From Amanita rubescens (taxonomy: Eukaryota; Basidiomycota; Agaricomycetes; Agaricales; Amanitaceae): a stretch of DNA of 64,000 nt. The stretch lies in assembly GCA_015039365.1 (NCBI GenBank), contig WION01000121.1, forward strand, positions 62,001 to 126,000, in the 5' to 3' direction. The translations under genes were made by a program, and so were the position numbers. This document shows, in pieces, positions 30,790 to 41,321 of the stretch (position 1 is the stretch's first letter; each line of letters begins with the position of its first letter). The notes below the pieces were generated by a model, which saw only the letters and a list, made by a program, of their open reading frames with translations, was not told where the DNA came from and ran no database searches.

Positions 30790-31499
30790 AATGCAACAGA
30801 TTCTGGGTAGGCAGTCGTGTACAACCTAACATGTTCTTTCGCAATCTCCACGAACGATCTAGGCATCCAGTTTAATTCAACAAGCTGCCTCCCCCTGATC
30901 TTTCTTTTATATCCTTTTTCCTTTGCAATGCCAAGCAATTCCTGGATATCGGAATAATCCTGTATCACCTTGAACCGTAAATGCATTTTGTCGGCAACTC
31001 GATGATGAGCCCATGCTTGGACTTTCAGGTATAACAGGGGTATGAACGGCATTACTGGAAGGTCATGCGATACAACAGGTTTCTTGATAACATACTCGAC
31101 GGGTACGTTCGGTATGTTGAGCGTTCCGGTTGCCAAAATATCAATTTTGCACCTCCCGCCGAATATACCCGTCCTGCGCCATAAAACCTTATATGCTGCA
31201 AATGGTGTTTTGGGGTTCACGAGATAGAAATCAGGATCGCGAGCAACAATCTCTCGCTTCAGCCTTTCTTCATCTTCTGGGCTTGTATCAAGTACGACGA
31301 TGTCAACGTCCTGACAATAGGTTAGGTTCCCAGCGATGACTCTTCGTGCACGAGCCTGACCTGGGGTATACGATTCTCCATGCCCCATGCAACGCAGGCG
31401 AGACTGCCAACAACACAAGCCTTGTGTCCAAGGGCGTTTACATAGGACCTCGATGGCTCGCTGGGCAGTCTCGGCCACTTCGCTCGTGGTGGTATACAT
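30768..31499 (-). pseudogene. Nucleotidyltransferase-fold copy 2, frameshifted
   Basis: Open to 243 codons, but only partly in the true frame. MYTTTSEVAETAQRAIEVL is followed by one extra base, after which the glycine motif ACVVGSLACVAWGM is coded in the next frame (about 31440-31385). Then DVDIVVLD, CKIDILATG, LLYLKVQAWAHH and the C-terminus are intact. The frame does run on through the intron region, giving a misleading long ORF. Because the glycine motif is needed for nucleotide binding, this copy is probably dead unless spliced unusually. Copy 3 carries the same offset. Confidence 0.6.
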
Positions 31500-31679
31500 G
31501 CGGAACGGTGGGAGATGTCTATTGTAGCGTTATCTCCGCTTTCCCAGCTAAGGCACGATAGATTCCCATGTCGATGCGGTTATTATTGCCAGCAACACAT
31601 CAGAAAGAGTTAATCGCATAGATCGCAGTTCAATATACATCTCTGGAAATTGCGCAGGTCGTACGTGCTAATGATACAA

Positions 31680-31916
31680 AACCAAATTACTCCTCAAACA
31701 TCGAACCCCAAGATACGGAACTGCGATGATCTCTCCACCCTTGTACTTTCAGGATGAGAAGCGCAAGAAGAGGAACGACAGGGATCCCGTAGCCGTTGGG
31801 ATATACGATGTGTCGTGGGGGGATTGTCGGAGAATCCCGGTCCGACGTAAGGTTATCCATTCAGGCCCAATCCCCGATGGAGATTGAAATAGAGTACTTT
31901 ATACTCAACGCATGTA
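31680..31916 (-). pseudogene. Fragment of nucleotidyltransferase copy 4 type
   Basis: About 235 bp closely match 33190-33390 (shared TTTCAGGATGAGAAGCGCAA and CCCGTAGCCGTTGGGATATA). Flanked by copy 2 and copy 3; a remnant of the tandem duplication with an internal deletion. Confidence 0.65.
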
Positions 31917-31968
31917 AGTATTATTAATACAATTGAAGACTTTGAATGATATACAGAAAGCGCACCCT

Positions 31969-32698
31969 TCAATACATAACATCCTTCCACAATGCAAAAG
32001 AAAGTTCTGGGTAAGCAGCGGTGTACAACCTAACATGTTGTTTCGCAATCTCCACGAATGATCTAGGCATCCAGTTTAATTCAACAATCTGCCTTCCCCC
32101 GATCTTTCTTTTATGTCCTTTTTCCTTTGCAATGCGAAGCAATTCCTGGATATCGGAATAATCCTGCGTCACCTTGGCCCGTATATGCTTTTTGTCGGCA
32201 ACTCGATGATGAACCCATCCCTGGACCTTCAGATACAATAGGGGTATGAACGGCATCACCGGAAGGTTACGTGATGCTATGGGTTTCCTGATAACACGCT
32301 CGACGGGTACGTTCGGTATGTCGAGTGTTCCGATTGCCAAAATGTCGATCTTGCACCTCCCGAGTATGGTACCCGTCCTGCGCCATAAGACTTTATATGT
32401 TGCAAATGGCGTTTGGGCGTTCACGAGATAGAAATTAGGATCGCGAGCAACGATCTCTCGCTTCAGCCTTTCTTCATCTGCTGGGCTTGTATCAAGGACG
32501 ACGATATCAACGTCCTGATCCCAAGTAGGTTAGCCTGCTATGAATCCGTGCACTAGCCTAACCTTTGGTGTACGATTCTTCATGCCCCATGCGGCGCAGG
32601 CGAGACTGCCGATGATACAGGTCTTGTATCCAAGAGCTGTTTAGGACATCGATGGCTCGCTGAGCAGTCTCGGCCACTTCGCTCGTGGTGATATGCAT
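31969..32698 (-). pseudogene. Nucleotidyltransferase-fold copy 3, frameshifted
   Basis: Close sister of copy 2. It starts MHITTSEVAETAQRAIDVLNS, then shifts frame before the glycine motif TCIIGSLACAAWGM. A splice junction (acceptor near 32513) leads to DVDIVVLDTSPADEERLKRE, CKIDILAIGT, LLYLKVQGWVHH and IVELNWMPRSFVEIAKQH in one open frame to the TAA at 31969. The catalytic Asp residues are kept, but the N-terminal frame is broken at the same place as in copy 2. Confidence 0.6.
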
Positions 32699-32964
32699 GG
32701 TGAAACGATGGAATATGTCTATTGTAGCGTTATCCGAGTTGAAGAAATCGTAAAGGTTACAGTCAGGTCTTCCATTCTATCCCCGCTTTAACGGCTAAGG
32801 CGCAGCAGATTATATATAAAGTAGGTGGACTTGGTTCTTATTGCCAGCAACGCATCGGAGGAGTTAATCATATTATCGCACAGATCTAGACCGCAGTTCA
32901 ATATACATCTCTGGAAATTGCGCAGGTCGTACGGGCTAATGATACGAAACAAAATCACTCCTCC

Positions 32965-33688
32965 TCAAACATCGAACCCCAAGATACGGAACAAATAAGT
33001 CGTCTCGTTGAAGTTATTCGTATAGCGTGTGACTAGGTTCTCGGCGCGGTTCAAAAACCACTGGGGTGACCAACCACGCAACTCGGATAGCCGATCACCG
33101 GCATCATCCGCCATGTCCAGTAATTGCCTGATATCCTCAATGTCTTGAGGTATCTTGGCACGAAAACGCCTGCATTGCGAGATCTTGCTATGATCTCTCC
33201 ACCCTTGCACTTTCAGGATGAGAAGCGCAAGGAGAGGAACTGACAGGGATCCCGTAGCCGTTGGGATATACGATGCACCGTGGGGGGATTGTCGGTATGT
33301 ATAGGAGAATTCCGGCCCGACGTAAGGATGTCCACCTTGCATTTCAGGTCCCATCCCCAATGGAGATTGAAATAGAGTACTTTATACGTCAGCGCCTGGT
33401 GTCTTGGCATCCTCGAGAGAAAAGCGATCGTGGTGAGCGGCGATATAGGCTTTAATCACCTCGCGGTCGTGTCGGCTAAAAACAACGATATCCACGTCCT
33501 GGATTAGATTAGCCGATTTGACATACTTGGATAGATGACAATCACTAACGCCTTGGCCTGCGATCCATCCCCCACACGGAGCATGCTAAACTTCCGAACA
33601 CGGCACATCTATAATTTCCGCGTTCGAGAGTTTCTATGGTTCGGCGTGCGACTCGCCGGACGTCCTTCGCCGTCAGTAGTGAATTCAT
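32965..33688 (-). pseudogene. Nucleotidyltransferase-fold copy 4, two frame breaks
   Basis: Exon 1 (from ATG 33688) codes MNSLLTAKDVRRVARRTIE and the glycine motif CAVFGSLACSVWGM. After an intron, DVDIVVFSRHDREVIKAY is intact. Near 33410 the frame changes (DAKTPGAD versus YKVLYFNLHWG), and near 33270 it changes again before LLALLILKVQGWRDH. The C-terminus RILGFDV is normal. Two shifts without splice signals argue for a pseudogene. Confidence 0.65.
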
Positions 33689-34601
33689 AACGTTGGAATT
33701 GGTTATGCAAGTGGAAAATTTGATCGATGACTTTGATGCGAGTTAGAAGGCGTGTGATCTATGAGATCTGTACCGCAATTAAGTGATTTGTGAATAACGA
33801 GTAGCAGTGAAAAGGATGTGCTGAGTCCTTATCGATTATCGATCAGTTCAAAGTGTGGCGGTGCCGGCTTGGTAAACAAATGAAACAAGCCAGAAAGAAG
33901 AGCCTGGAGGAACTTGAGTTTCCCCTCTACAGGCTACGGCGGGGCTTTATATACCCTGCCTAAGTGATCAACAATGACTCCTACAAGATTTTTTTGTGAC
34001 TCATTTCGCGTACGTTGCGAATCGTGTTGTTCAACGGGCATCTTCGGGTCCGAAATGCTCCAGGGAACCTTCCTTAACAAGCAAGTTCGAACCAGACATA
34101 CTGCGAAGAGCCGTCAGCTTGGACTTCTTCATATGCGACTCTGTCGGCGAGTTCTAACGTGGGAAGTGCAGTCCGATTCGTAGCGAATCACAAATTCGGC
34201 CTGCCAATGACAAAAGCAGTAGGCTGAACACAAGTCTCCGTTGACTCGAAGCACGATCATAGCAATATCATATTCGTTCACGCGTACGTTCATCGCTACG
34301 CGTAGTCACATTCATGACACTGATTTGACATTCAACCACGCGACATTTGATTCGTGCCTTTCACTCTGTCAAAACAGTAGTATCTCGAATTGGCAGAACA
34401 ACCTACCACTCCACCATACTTGATGTGATCCGCCCACGTTTGCCTCCAAATGTGTCAGATGACACTACGGCTATGGCGCACGAGCAGGCGGGACCCGATT
34501 GTAATCATATACTTTAAGCCAAATCTATCGGTTCCATCCTGTTCATCGGCACTAAGCATCATAAAAGGGCCTGTGGGCTGCCGGTTAGTACCCAATTTAT
34601 C
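33689..34601. other. Intergenic stretch between copy 4 and the inhibitor genes
   Basis: No coding exon supported. TTTATATACC near 33950 is TATA-like, but no start was found to pair with it. Confidence 0.35.
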
Positions 34602-35184
34602 ATGACTTTAAGACAGGGCTTGTGCTATATTTATTCCGGCACCTCGCATGTCTATCGCCACCCAATTGAAGACCGCTCTCTTCATCCGAAGCGGATCCTG
34701 GCCCTTCCGAACGATGTCTCTAGTATCAGCCCAGTAAGCATTCTTTTATCAACGAAATGGGATCATTTAGCAATGATTTTCTTTTTCCAGTGGAACATTG
34801 AAGCTACAGGTGATGGACGCTACCTGCTCAAAGCTCTCGGGGCGCCTGTTGCTGAAGACAGTGGCTTGTTATGGGCTTTCCTGCTCAACGAGGGGAATGA
34901 CTACGAATGAGTTATAACCCATCAATCCTACAACTTGTTTACGTGTGTTCCTATCGATCTGATCTCTGCTACCCGAACCTAATGCACCCTTAACAGAATC
35001 GATAATCTTTTCAGGCGAGGTGGGTTGGGCTAAGACAGATGAGGAGAGTGTTTTTGGTTTTCAGGTGTGTCATAAAGTACTAAAATGTTGTTGGAACTAA
35101 CGTGGTCGTCAGATTTCTGTCAAAGAATTTACTCCTGACGATTTGTCTAATCGGCTCTTCAGAATTGTGCCTGTCGATGATTAA
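34602..35184 (+). pseudogene. Serine protease inhibitor of the I66 type, copy 1, with premature stop
   Basis: Exon 1 (34602-34733) codes CYIYSGTSHVYRHPIEDRSL and PKRILALP; exon 2 (from 34791) begins WNIEATGDGRYLLKALGAP and continues to LLNEGND. These resemble the basidiomycete I66 inhibitors (cospin-like beta-trefoil proteins of about 150 aa that inhibit serine proteases in fruiting bodies). At 34908 an in-frame TGA stands where the family usually has a Trp codon. The rest of the domain is still recognisable downstream, including a last exon of about 70 bp ending in FRIVPVDD before a stop at 35182. A single nonsense change thus removes roughly the C-terminal third. Confidence 0.6.
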
Positions 35185-35517
35185 CTGTACATAGAGGGCG
35201 ATCAAAGTACAAATCACTTATCGAAGTTATTGCAATATCCCTTGAATGATGCTGGACAGTCATGCGCTGAGATAAGGAGTGGCCGAAGCGTGAGCTAATC
35301 CGAGCATTAAAGACCAAGACCCGATTGAAGCACGTTCTTAGTTAGGAGTTTCCCCAAGTGTCCTAATGCGAAGGCACTGCATGATCTCGCATGATCGCTT
35401 CCTCCTCTAAAAGCGCTTGAACCTGGCGTTGTCACGCGCAAGGAAGATGCCTTACTAAGCACGCCTTCTGAGCGTTAAAAGGCAGCATGATTAGCCCACG
35501 AATCTCTAATTTTCGCC

Positions 35518-35938
35518 ATGTCTCTGGAAGCTAGAAGCTACCACATCTATTCGGGATCTGTGCCTGTCGGCCGCCGTCTAATTGCTTGTCAAACGTAGCG
35601 ACGATGGACTCTACCGACTGAAGGCTGCTGTCAGAGACAACAGAGGACTTGATGGCTTACGTTACACTTCTTGTTCGACCAAGAGAGAGAGAGTGTGTGT
35701 GTGTGTGCGAATAGGCCATAAAACCTCAACCAAACGGCTTGTACACGTACGTTCACAGTCTGGAACGCGCCACGGAACTGATCAGCAGTTTCAGGTATGT
35801 TATAACATCCTGGAACGTCGGTGGATTGATACAATTATCGTAAACCTTGGATCGTCTTCATCGCCACCTTTGCTAAATGTGAAGTTGAAGGTTGAACAAA
35901 GCGGAAGCATATTAATTTGCGAGAGCAAATATTCCTGA
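35518..35938 (+). pseudogene. I66-type inhibitor, copy 2, degenerate
   Basis: ATG 35518 starts MSLEARSYHIYSGSVPVGRR, matching the N-terminus of copy 1, but a stop follows. The next recognisable block (DDGLYRLKAA, 35600-35632) is in another frame, and the segment for the middle of the domain is deleted. A GA/GT microsatellite (35683-35708) interrupts the remainder. Tandem neighbour of copy 1. Confidence 0.55.
35683..35708. repeat. Compound (GA)n(GT)n microsatellite
   Basis: About 5 GA units followed by about 7 GT units, inside the degenerate inhibitor copy. Confidence 0.8.
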
Positions 35939-36473
35939 TCTGATCGGGAGAGCCAAAGCCAAGTCAAAAATATGGATCACACCGATATGTAACGCCCCGA
36001 TTCATGCCACATTAATCGAAGCAGCCACGGTGGCACGTTTTCTGGAATTTACGTGACTGCCACTGGTAGTTATAACCCTACAATTACACGAATAGACTGA
36101 TATTATTAACCAGCTGTCTATCATGGAGTCTTTGATGCGAAGAGTACGGGTGCGGGGAGAGATGCTACGGTTTTCTCTCCTGTCTCCGCTATCACCGACA
36201 GCGACGGATATGGGTGGGACGCGGCCAACATCGCAGCAGTTCTACGGTGTACTGTCTCCGTGGACGGTACATGCCTATTTTAACAAGACGATGTAATATG
36301 TATCACCTCTCGACTGTGGGGGAATGGATTACATTGTTTTCGCTTGCCATGACATCAACACTACGTACTAACTATACATTACATAGTCCCGAAAAAGAAA
36401 CAGTATTTTACATACAGGAAGCAGACATGATTTTGCTACACGGCGCTGGTATGATAAAGCGCAAGATGGTGGT
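35939..36473. other. Intergenic stretch, no gene recognised
   Basis: No coding exon supported between the inhibitor relic and nucleotidyltransferase copy 5. Confidence 0.3.
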
Positions 36474-37189
36474 TTAGTAAACGTCAAATCCCATATCATT
36501 GAATGAAGCAGTGGCATTTGGATACCGGTCTGTATACAACACCACCAGACTCTGCGCGTGGTCTATGAACCAACTAGGCAACCAGCTGAACTGGTCAAGG
36601 TGATCTTTGTCGTCAACCATACCCAGCAATTCGTCTATATCCCGTTTGTCTTGAGGTACCTTTCTTAGGAAATCGGTACGTTGCGAAGAACGATGGTCAT
36701 GCCAACCTTGTACTTTCAGGATCAAAAGTACAAGGAACGGCAACACAGGAATATTGAAGTCATTCACATGTTGGATGTGCCGAACGGGTATTTTCGGTAT
36801 CTTCAGAGGGCTATTCTGGCCTCCGATGATGATGTCCACTTTACACCGCAATCGTGGGGTCCAAGAAAGAGCGTAAAACACTTTCTTGTATGTGTTGTGG
36901 AGGTTCTTTGAATCTTCGAGGTAACACCGGGAATTCTCGCGGGCGAGGTAAGCTTTGATGTCCTCGACATCGTCTTGAGTGAAAACGACAACGTCTATAT
37001 CCTAGTCAGGGTCAGCCGGCAAATGGGCGCAGAATGAACAAGGCTCACCGCAGGTACGCGTTCCATGCCATATACAGAACAAGCAGCACTACCGTACAAG
37101 CAGCAAGTGTAACCTCCCTGTTCGAGAGTCTCGACTACACGCCTGGCGACCCTTCGAATATCTTTCTTGGTCAATTCCAGTGTCATCAT
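36474..37189 (-). CDS. Nucleotidyltransferase-fold protein, copy 5 (222 aa, intact)
   Basis: Exon 1 37189-37049 (MMTLELTKKDIRRVARRVVE, glycine motif CCLYGSAACSVYGM) and exon 2 37001-36474, joined at the same intron position as copy 1, directly before the Asp pair (DIDVVVFTQDD). Third Asp in CKVDIIIGG; LLILKVQGWHDH and the family tail MGFDVY are present. Sum 669 nt, one clean frame. With copy 1 it brackets the decayed copies, suggesting both outer members are kept by selection. Predicted metal-dependent nucleotidyltransferase of unknown substrate. Confidence 0.75.
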
Positions 37190-37887
37190 CTGATCTTATA
37201 CTCAATTCAACGCGCATATCAGTTGATGAAAGACGTACGGAGGTTGGAAATCGATCTCTAGTTGACCGTAGGCGGATTATAAGACGGGCGCTGGTCCACC
37301 ACGCGGAGCCTTGCGCTTGAACCTTATCCTGAGAATGGCACATTACCCACACTGCTTGCTATATTTAAGTAACCGAAGAAAACTGTCGAAAATACCCCTT
37401 TCGCTCGTTACACACGTAACCGGTAAATATATCTAACAAGGGACTGGAACAGCAGATAGTCTATTAGTCTATGAATATGCCCCATTAGCGCAGAGCTCTG
37501 TTACCTTTGAATTAAATTATGATACTCGTGCTTGTAATAATAGCCTTGGTGATCCCCGTTCAGACTTTCGGGCTGTTCCATGGGATTTGATTTCGTTCAC
37601 TTTAGCCTCAGATTGACGGAATAGCATGAAGATGAAACATTCCTGTTGCGGGTAAGTGTTTGAGAGGCAGATATTACGAGGCAAAGAAATCCCCGGAAGA
37701 AACAGATGCAAATATCGACGTCGGAGATTTGGATCGGGACGCCGTTTGACCGGACTGCAACGGCGCTGTAGCAACAAATGTAAACAATGCTACTCCAGGC
37801 ACATTTTATCTTATCTCACGCCATTCACGGTCTTTTTTGTTGCGGCGGGCATTCTGGGCTTGTTCCCCACAAGCTAAACCGGAGCAT
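37190..37887. other. Divergent intergenic region between copy 5 and the RecQ gene
   Basis: About 700 bp without a supported exon; presumably holds both promoters. No clear TATA was found near either start. Confidence 0.35.
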
Positions 37888-40800
37888 ATGCCACGAACTA
37901 TAATTGCCTTTGATGATGATGACGATTCAGACTTATACGTATGTTCAAATGCGTTGTTTAGTCATGACGATTGACAATCACACAGGTAGACTTCTTTCCA
38001 TTTGACGCCACGCCAGGTCCCAGTCGCGCACGTGAACCGTCTCCACCAGATGTGATTGATATACCAGACGACGCAGACGTAGAGTTCGCGGAGTCACCGG
38101 ACCCACTCCTACAACAAGAACTGGAAGGAAGCCAAAATGAAATTGCGAATATTGACAAAAAAATCGATGAGCTGTATAAAAATATCACCGAACTGAAGCA
38201 ACTCAGGTCCATTCGAGAACATGACATGAGATCGGTGCAGTCACAAATAGAAATGCGGGTTCGAACAGGGGGAAGAAGAATTTACCATCAGTTTGATTAC
38301 GAGACGCGCATGGATTTTGAATGGTCGGAAGAAATGGCGAACCGAATGAAGAGCGTGTTCGGGATCGAGAAATTTCGACATTGTCAACGAGGGTACGTAT
38401 CCGCCGTCAGGTAGCTATGTATAGGCTCATTTACAACATGAACAGGGTGTGCAATGCTGTGATGGACAAACGAGACGTCGTCTGTGTTATGCCAACAGGT
38501 CACTTCCTTTCTCATACGTTCATATATTCATATCAACGTTACGTACAGGCGGTGGGAAGTCGTTGACGTATCAGTTACCAGCTCTAGTCCAAACAGGGTG
38601 CACGCTAGTCATTTCACCGCTATTAGCCCTCATTGCGGATCAAGTATTTCATCTAGTAGAAGCAGGAAGTAAGCATAGTTATGCATATATGCGTGCCAGA
38701 GAAATAACCCATCAAGTCGAGGCCGTTCGTTATACAGGTGCAACACCGGAACATGAACGGCAACGTATTTATAACCGATTGTACGCTATGGCGGACGGAA
38801 CTCTTTCCGAGGGCCAGAAGGAGATCAAATTGTGTTATGTAACGGTATGCGGTCGATCCCTTGCACTCGAATTGCAACTTAGGATTCATTTAGCCCGAGA
38901 TGATCCTCAGAAGCTCCAAATTCAAGAGAATGCTATCGTATTTGTTTGAAAACGGTCAACTCAGTGAGCGGAACTTTGAAATTACGTTCACAGATTAACA
39001 CGAGGAATTATAGCTCGAATTGTACTTGATGAAGCGCACTGTGTCTCTGAGCTAGGCCACGATTTCAGGTGCTTGCTAAAAATACCGCGAAATAGACAAA
39101 AATAATATTTGCATATATAGGAAAGACTACGGTCAGCTGGGTATCCTGCGTACATGCTACCCAAATGTACCTATTCTAGCGCTTTCGGCAACGTGCCCGC
39201 CACGTGTTTTGAATGACGTTCTCCATACGCTCAACATGAAGAGCATCATCGAACGTAGGTTCTTATCCGCGATTATCGAAGTGTTTTAATGCGGATGTAC
39301 CCCACTAGATAACGACCCTCGACGTACTTTATATTTCTCGTCGCCACTATATAGAAAGAACCTTCATTACGAAATTTTACCCAAGCCGGAGGTTCAGAGG
39401 GAAGCAATAGGAGGGATAGTGAAATATATCTTGGAGAAGCACCCACACGACAGTGGGATCATATATTGCCTTCGTCAGAAAGTCAGTGAAAGCCCCATAT
39501 TCGATTTTTTAAAAAACATATGCGAGCGATCATTCATCACATTATATCCAAAGGATTCCGAGACGGTAGCGAAAGAACTTCAAACTATGTCCATGGGCAA
39601 AATCAGGGCCGACGTCTACCATGCCGATCTTCCAGACGCTCACAAGGAGAATCTCCATATCGAATGGCGGAGAGGTAATATTAAAGTAGTATGCGCAACG
39701 ATAGGTGGGCAAAAAAACCTTTTGAATTTGCGCTTGACTTAGATACATCCCAGCCTTCGGTCTCGGCATCGATAAAGCAGACGTACGGTTTGTGCTCCAC
39801 TTCTCAGTACGTCTTAGCAGCATATCTATCTATTTACTCCTCTTTAACTTGAACCAAGGTGCCCGTAAGCACAATATTATTTGATTCTCTAAAGTTGTTA
39901 AATAATAAGGTATCAGAAATCCATCGAATGTTATTATCAGGAATCCGGGAGAGCAGGAAGGGACGGTAAAGACTCCGACTGTATTTTATATTACCGTCCA
40001 CAAGATTGTATGAGCCTTTTCGCGATGGTAGATAGCCAAAGAGATGGTCGGGACAAAGGTGCGTCCCAAAGCACCGCAAAATTCGGAGATAATCTAAGCT
40101 CTAGGACAGTTCTTGCCATGATCAGGTTCTGCGAGAACTTCAGTGCGATGTCGCAAGCTGCTTTTCTCACAGTGCGTATCATAGTAATTCGTACGTACCC
40201 ATTAGGCTAAAGGTAAAGCAGGTATTTTTCCGTTGCAACGCAATTGCACAAATCCTCGTGGACCACGGACGACCTCGACGCTTCACAGCCTTGCGGTCAT
40301 TGCGACAATTGCAAAAGGCCGCCTGAGAATGTAGAAACCCGCGACGTAACTGAGGATGCTTGGAAGCTCATGAAGGTTTTGAAAGCAGTTCAGAACCAGC
40401 CTATGACGCTTAAACGGTTGACGTCTCTTGCAAGAGGAAATAGTGGCGGGACTTACGACATTCCTGGTGGTGGCAAAGGAAAGATAGATATCGAAGAAGT
40501 CATCGGCTCGCCTATAAAGCTTAAACCCATTGTACGTTATTCATACTATATGAACAGAGGCGATACTCAGTCGTCCCCGAAAAAGGACACAGAACACCTT
40601 CTCAATCACCTTATGACGGAGAAGTATGTTGAAACCAGTGTGGTACGCAGTGTCCACGATCGCGCCATAGCAAATGTGAATGTCAAATTGGGAGCGCCTG
40701 CTGAGGAATTTCTTCAATATTCTCGAGACAACATATCTCGTGGGATCATCCGGCATACCTTCCTAAAGCGACCGAGAGCGCCGCCTGTACCAAGGCCCCA

Positions 40801-41155
40801 GAAACAAGAAAACGGAAAAGAGGGCGTCGGCCGTAGGCGGAAGCGAAAGAGGGCCGTCGTCGAGGCGACATCAGACGAGGACAATAATATACCCAACGGA
40901 CAGGCGAAGTCTGACAACGAGACGGAAGAGGTCGAGAAGCAGATCCTGGATTTGACTGGGTACGAAACTGAGCTGGACAACAATGTCGATAAGGATGACG
41001 AAATTGCATATGAGTGGTCTCGCAGCATCATATACGAACCTCCTCCTCCTCCAGCCAAGCGGCGTCGGCCGTCTAGGAAGTCGCCCCGTTACGATGTACC
41101 TGATTCCGAGTGCGAAAGGGAGAAAGAGGAAGCGATCGACATTTCATCTGATTAA
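37888..41155 (+). CDS. RecQ-family DNA helicase (15 exons), probable 1-nt frameshift in the zinc domain
   Basis: Exons: 37888-37938, 37986-38392, 38446-38498, 38549-38668, 38717-38844, 38894-38963, 39005-39068, 39121-39254, 39309-39481, 39554-39704, 39754-39806, 39859-39864, 39917-40058, 40110-40171 and 40222-41155. N-terminal coiled coil ([20 protein letters not shown]), then helicase motifs: MPTGGGKSL (I), [11 protein letters not shown] (Ia), VLDEAHC (II), ALSATCPP (III), [14 protein letters not shown] (V) and [12 protein letters not shown] (VI). The RecQ zinc site QPCGHCDNC follows, then a winged-helix-like part and a basic, acidic tail with PPPPP and KRRRPSRK. Architecture is close to RECQL1-type 3'-5' helicases of replication and repair. 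Exon 14 is 62 nt, but 61 are needed to join CRKLLFSQ to YFSVATQ. Exon 12 is only 6 nt. Confidence 0.85.
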
Positions 41156-41321
41156 AATTTCTTGATTACCCCTGGAGGAGCATCATCGCACGTCTTGTCG
41201 TACAAACATGTCAATGTATTAGATAAAGATAGGCGACATGGGGCCATAATATTCTACTATACTAAGCTATTGTAGCGATATACATCTTGTTATTATTTAA
41301 GACCGTCCGGGCGGTCGTTTA

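Larger units (their letters stand above)
30700..33400. repeat. Tandem duplication, about 1.2 kb unit, within the nucleotidyltransferase array
   Basis: Landmarks repeat with a spacing of about 1200 bp: gene ends at 30768 and 31969, start codons at 31499 and 32698, and the downstream CGCAGTTCAATATACATCTC at about 31626 and 32892. The left unit has lost about 190 bp of copy 4-type coding sequence (between GATACGGAAC and TGATCTCTCC) that the right unit keeps. Confidence 0.75.

Noticed and set aside
38653..38889. 78-codon minus-strand frame
   Set aside because: Antisense to RecQ helicase exons 4-5.
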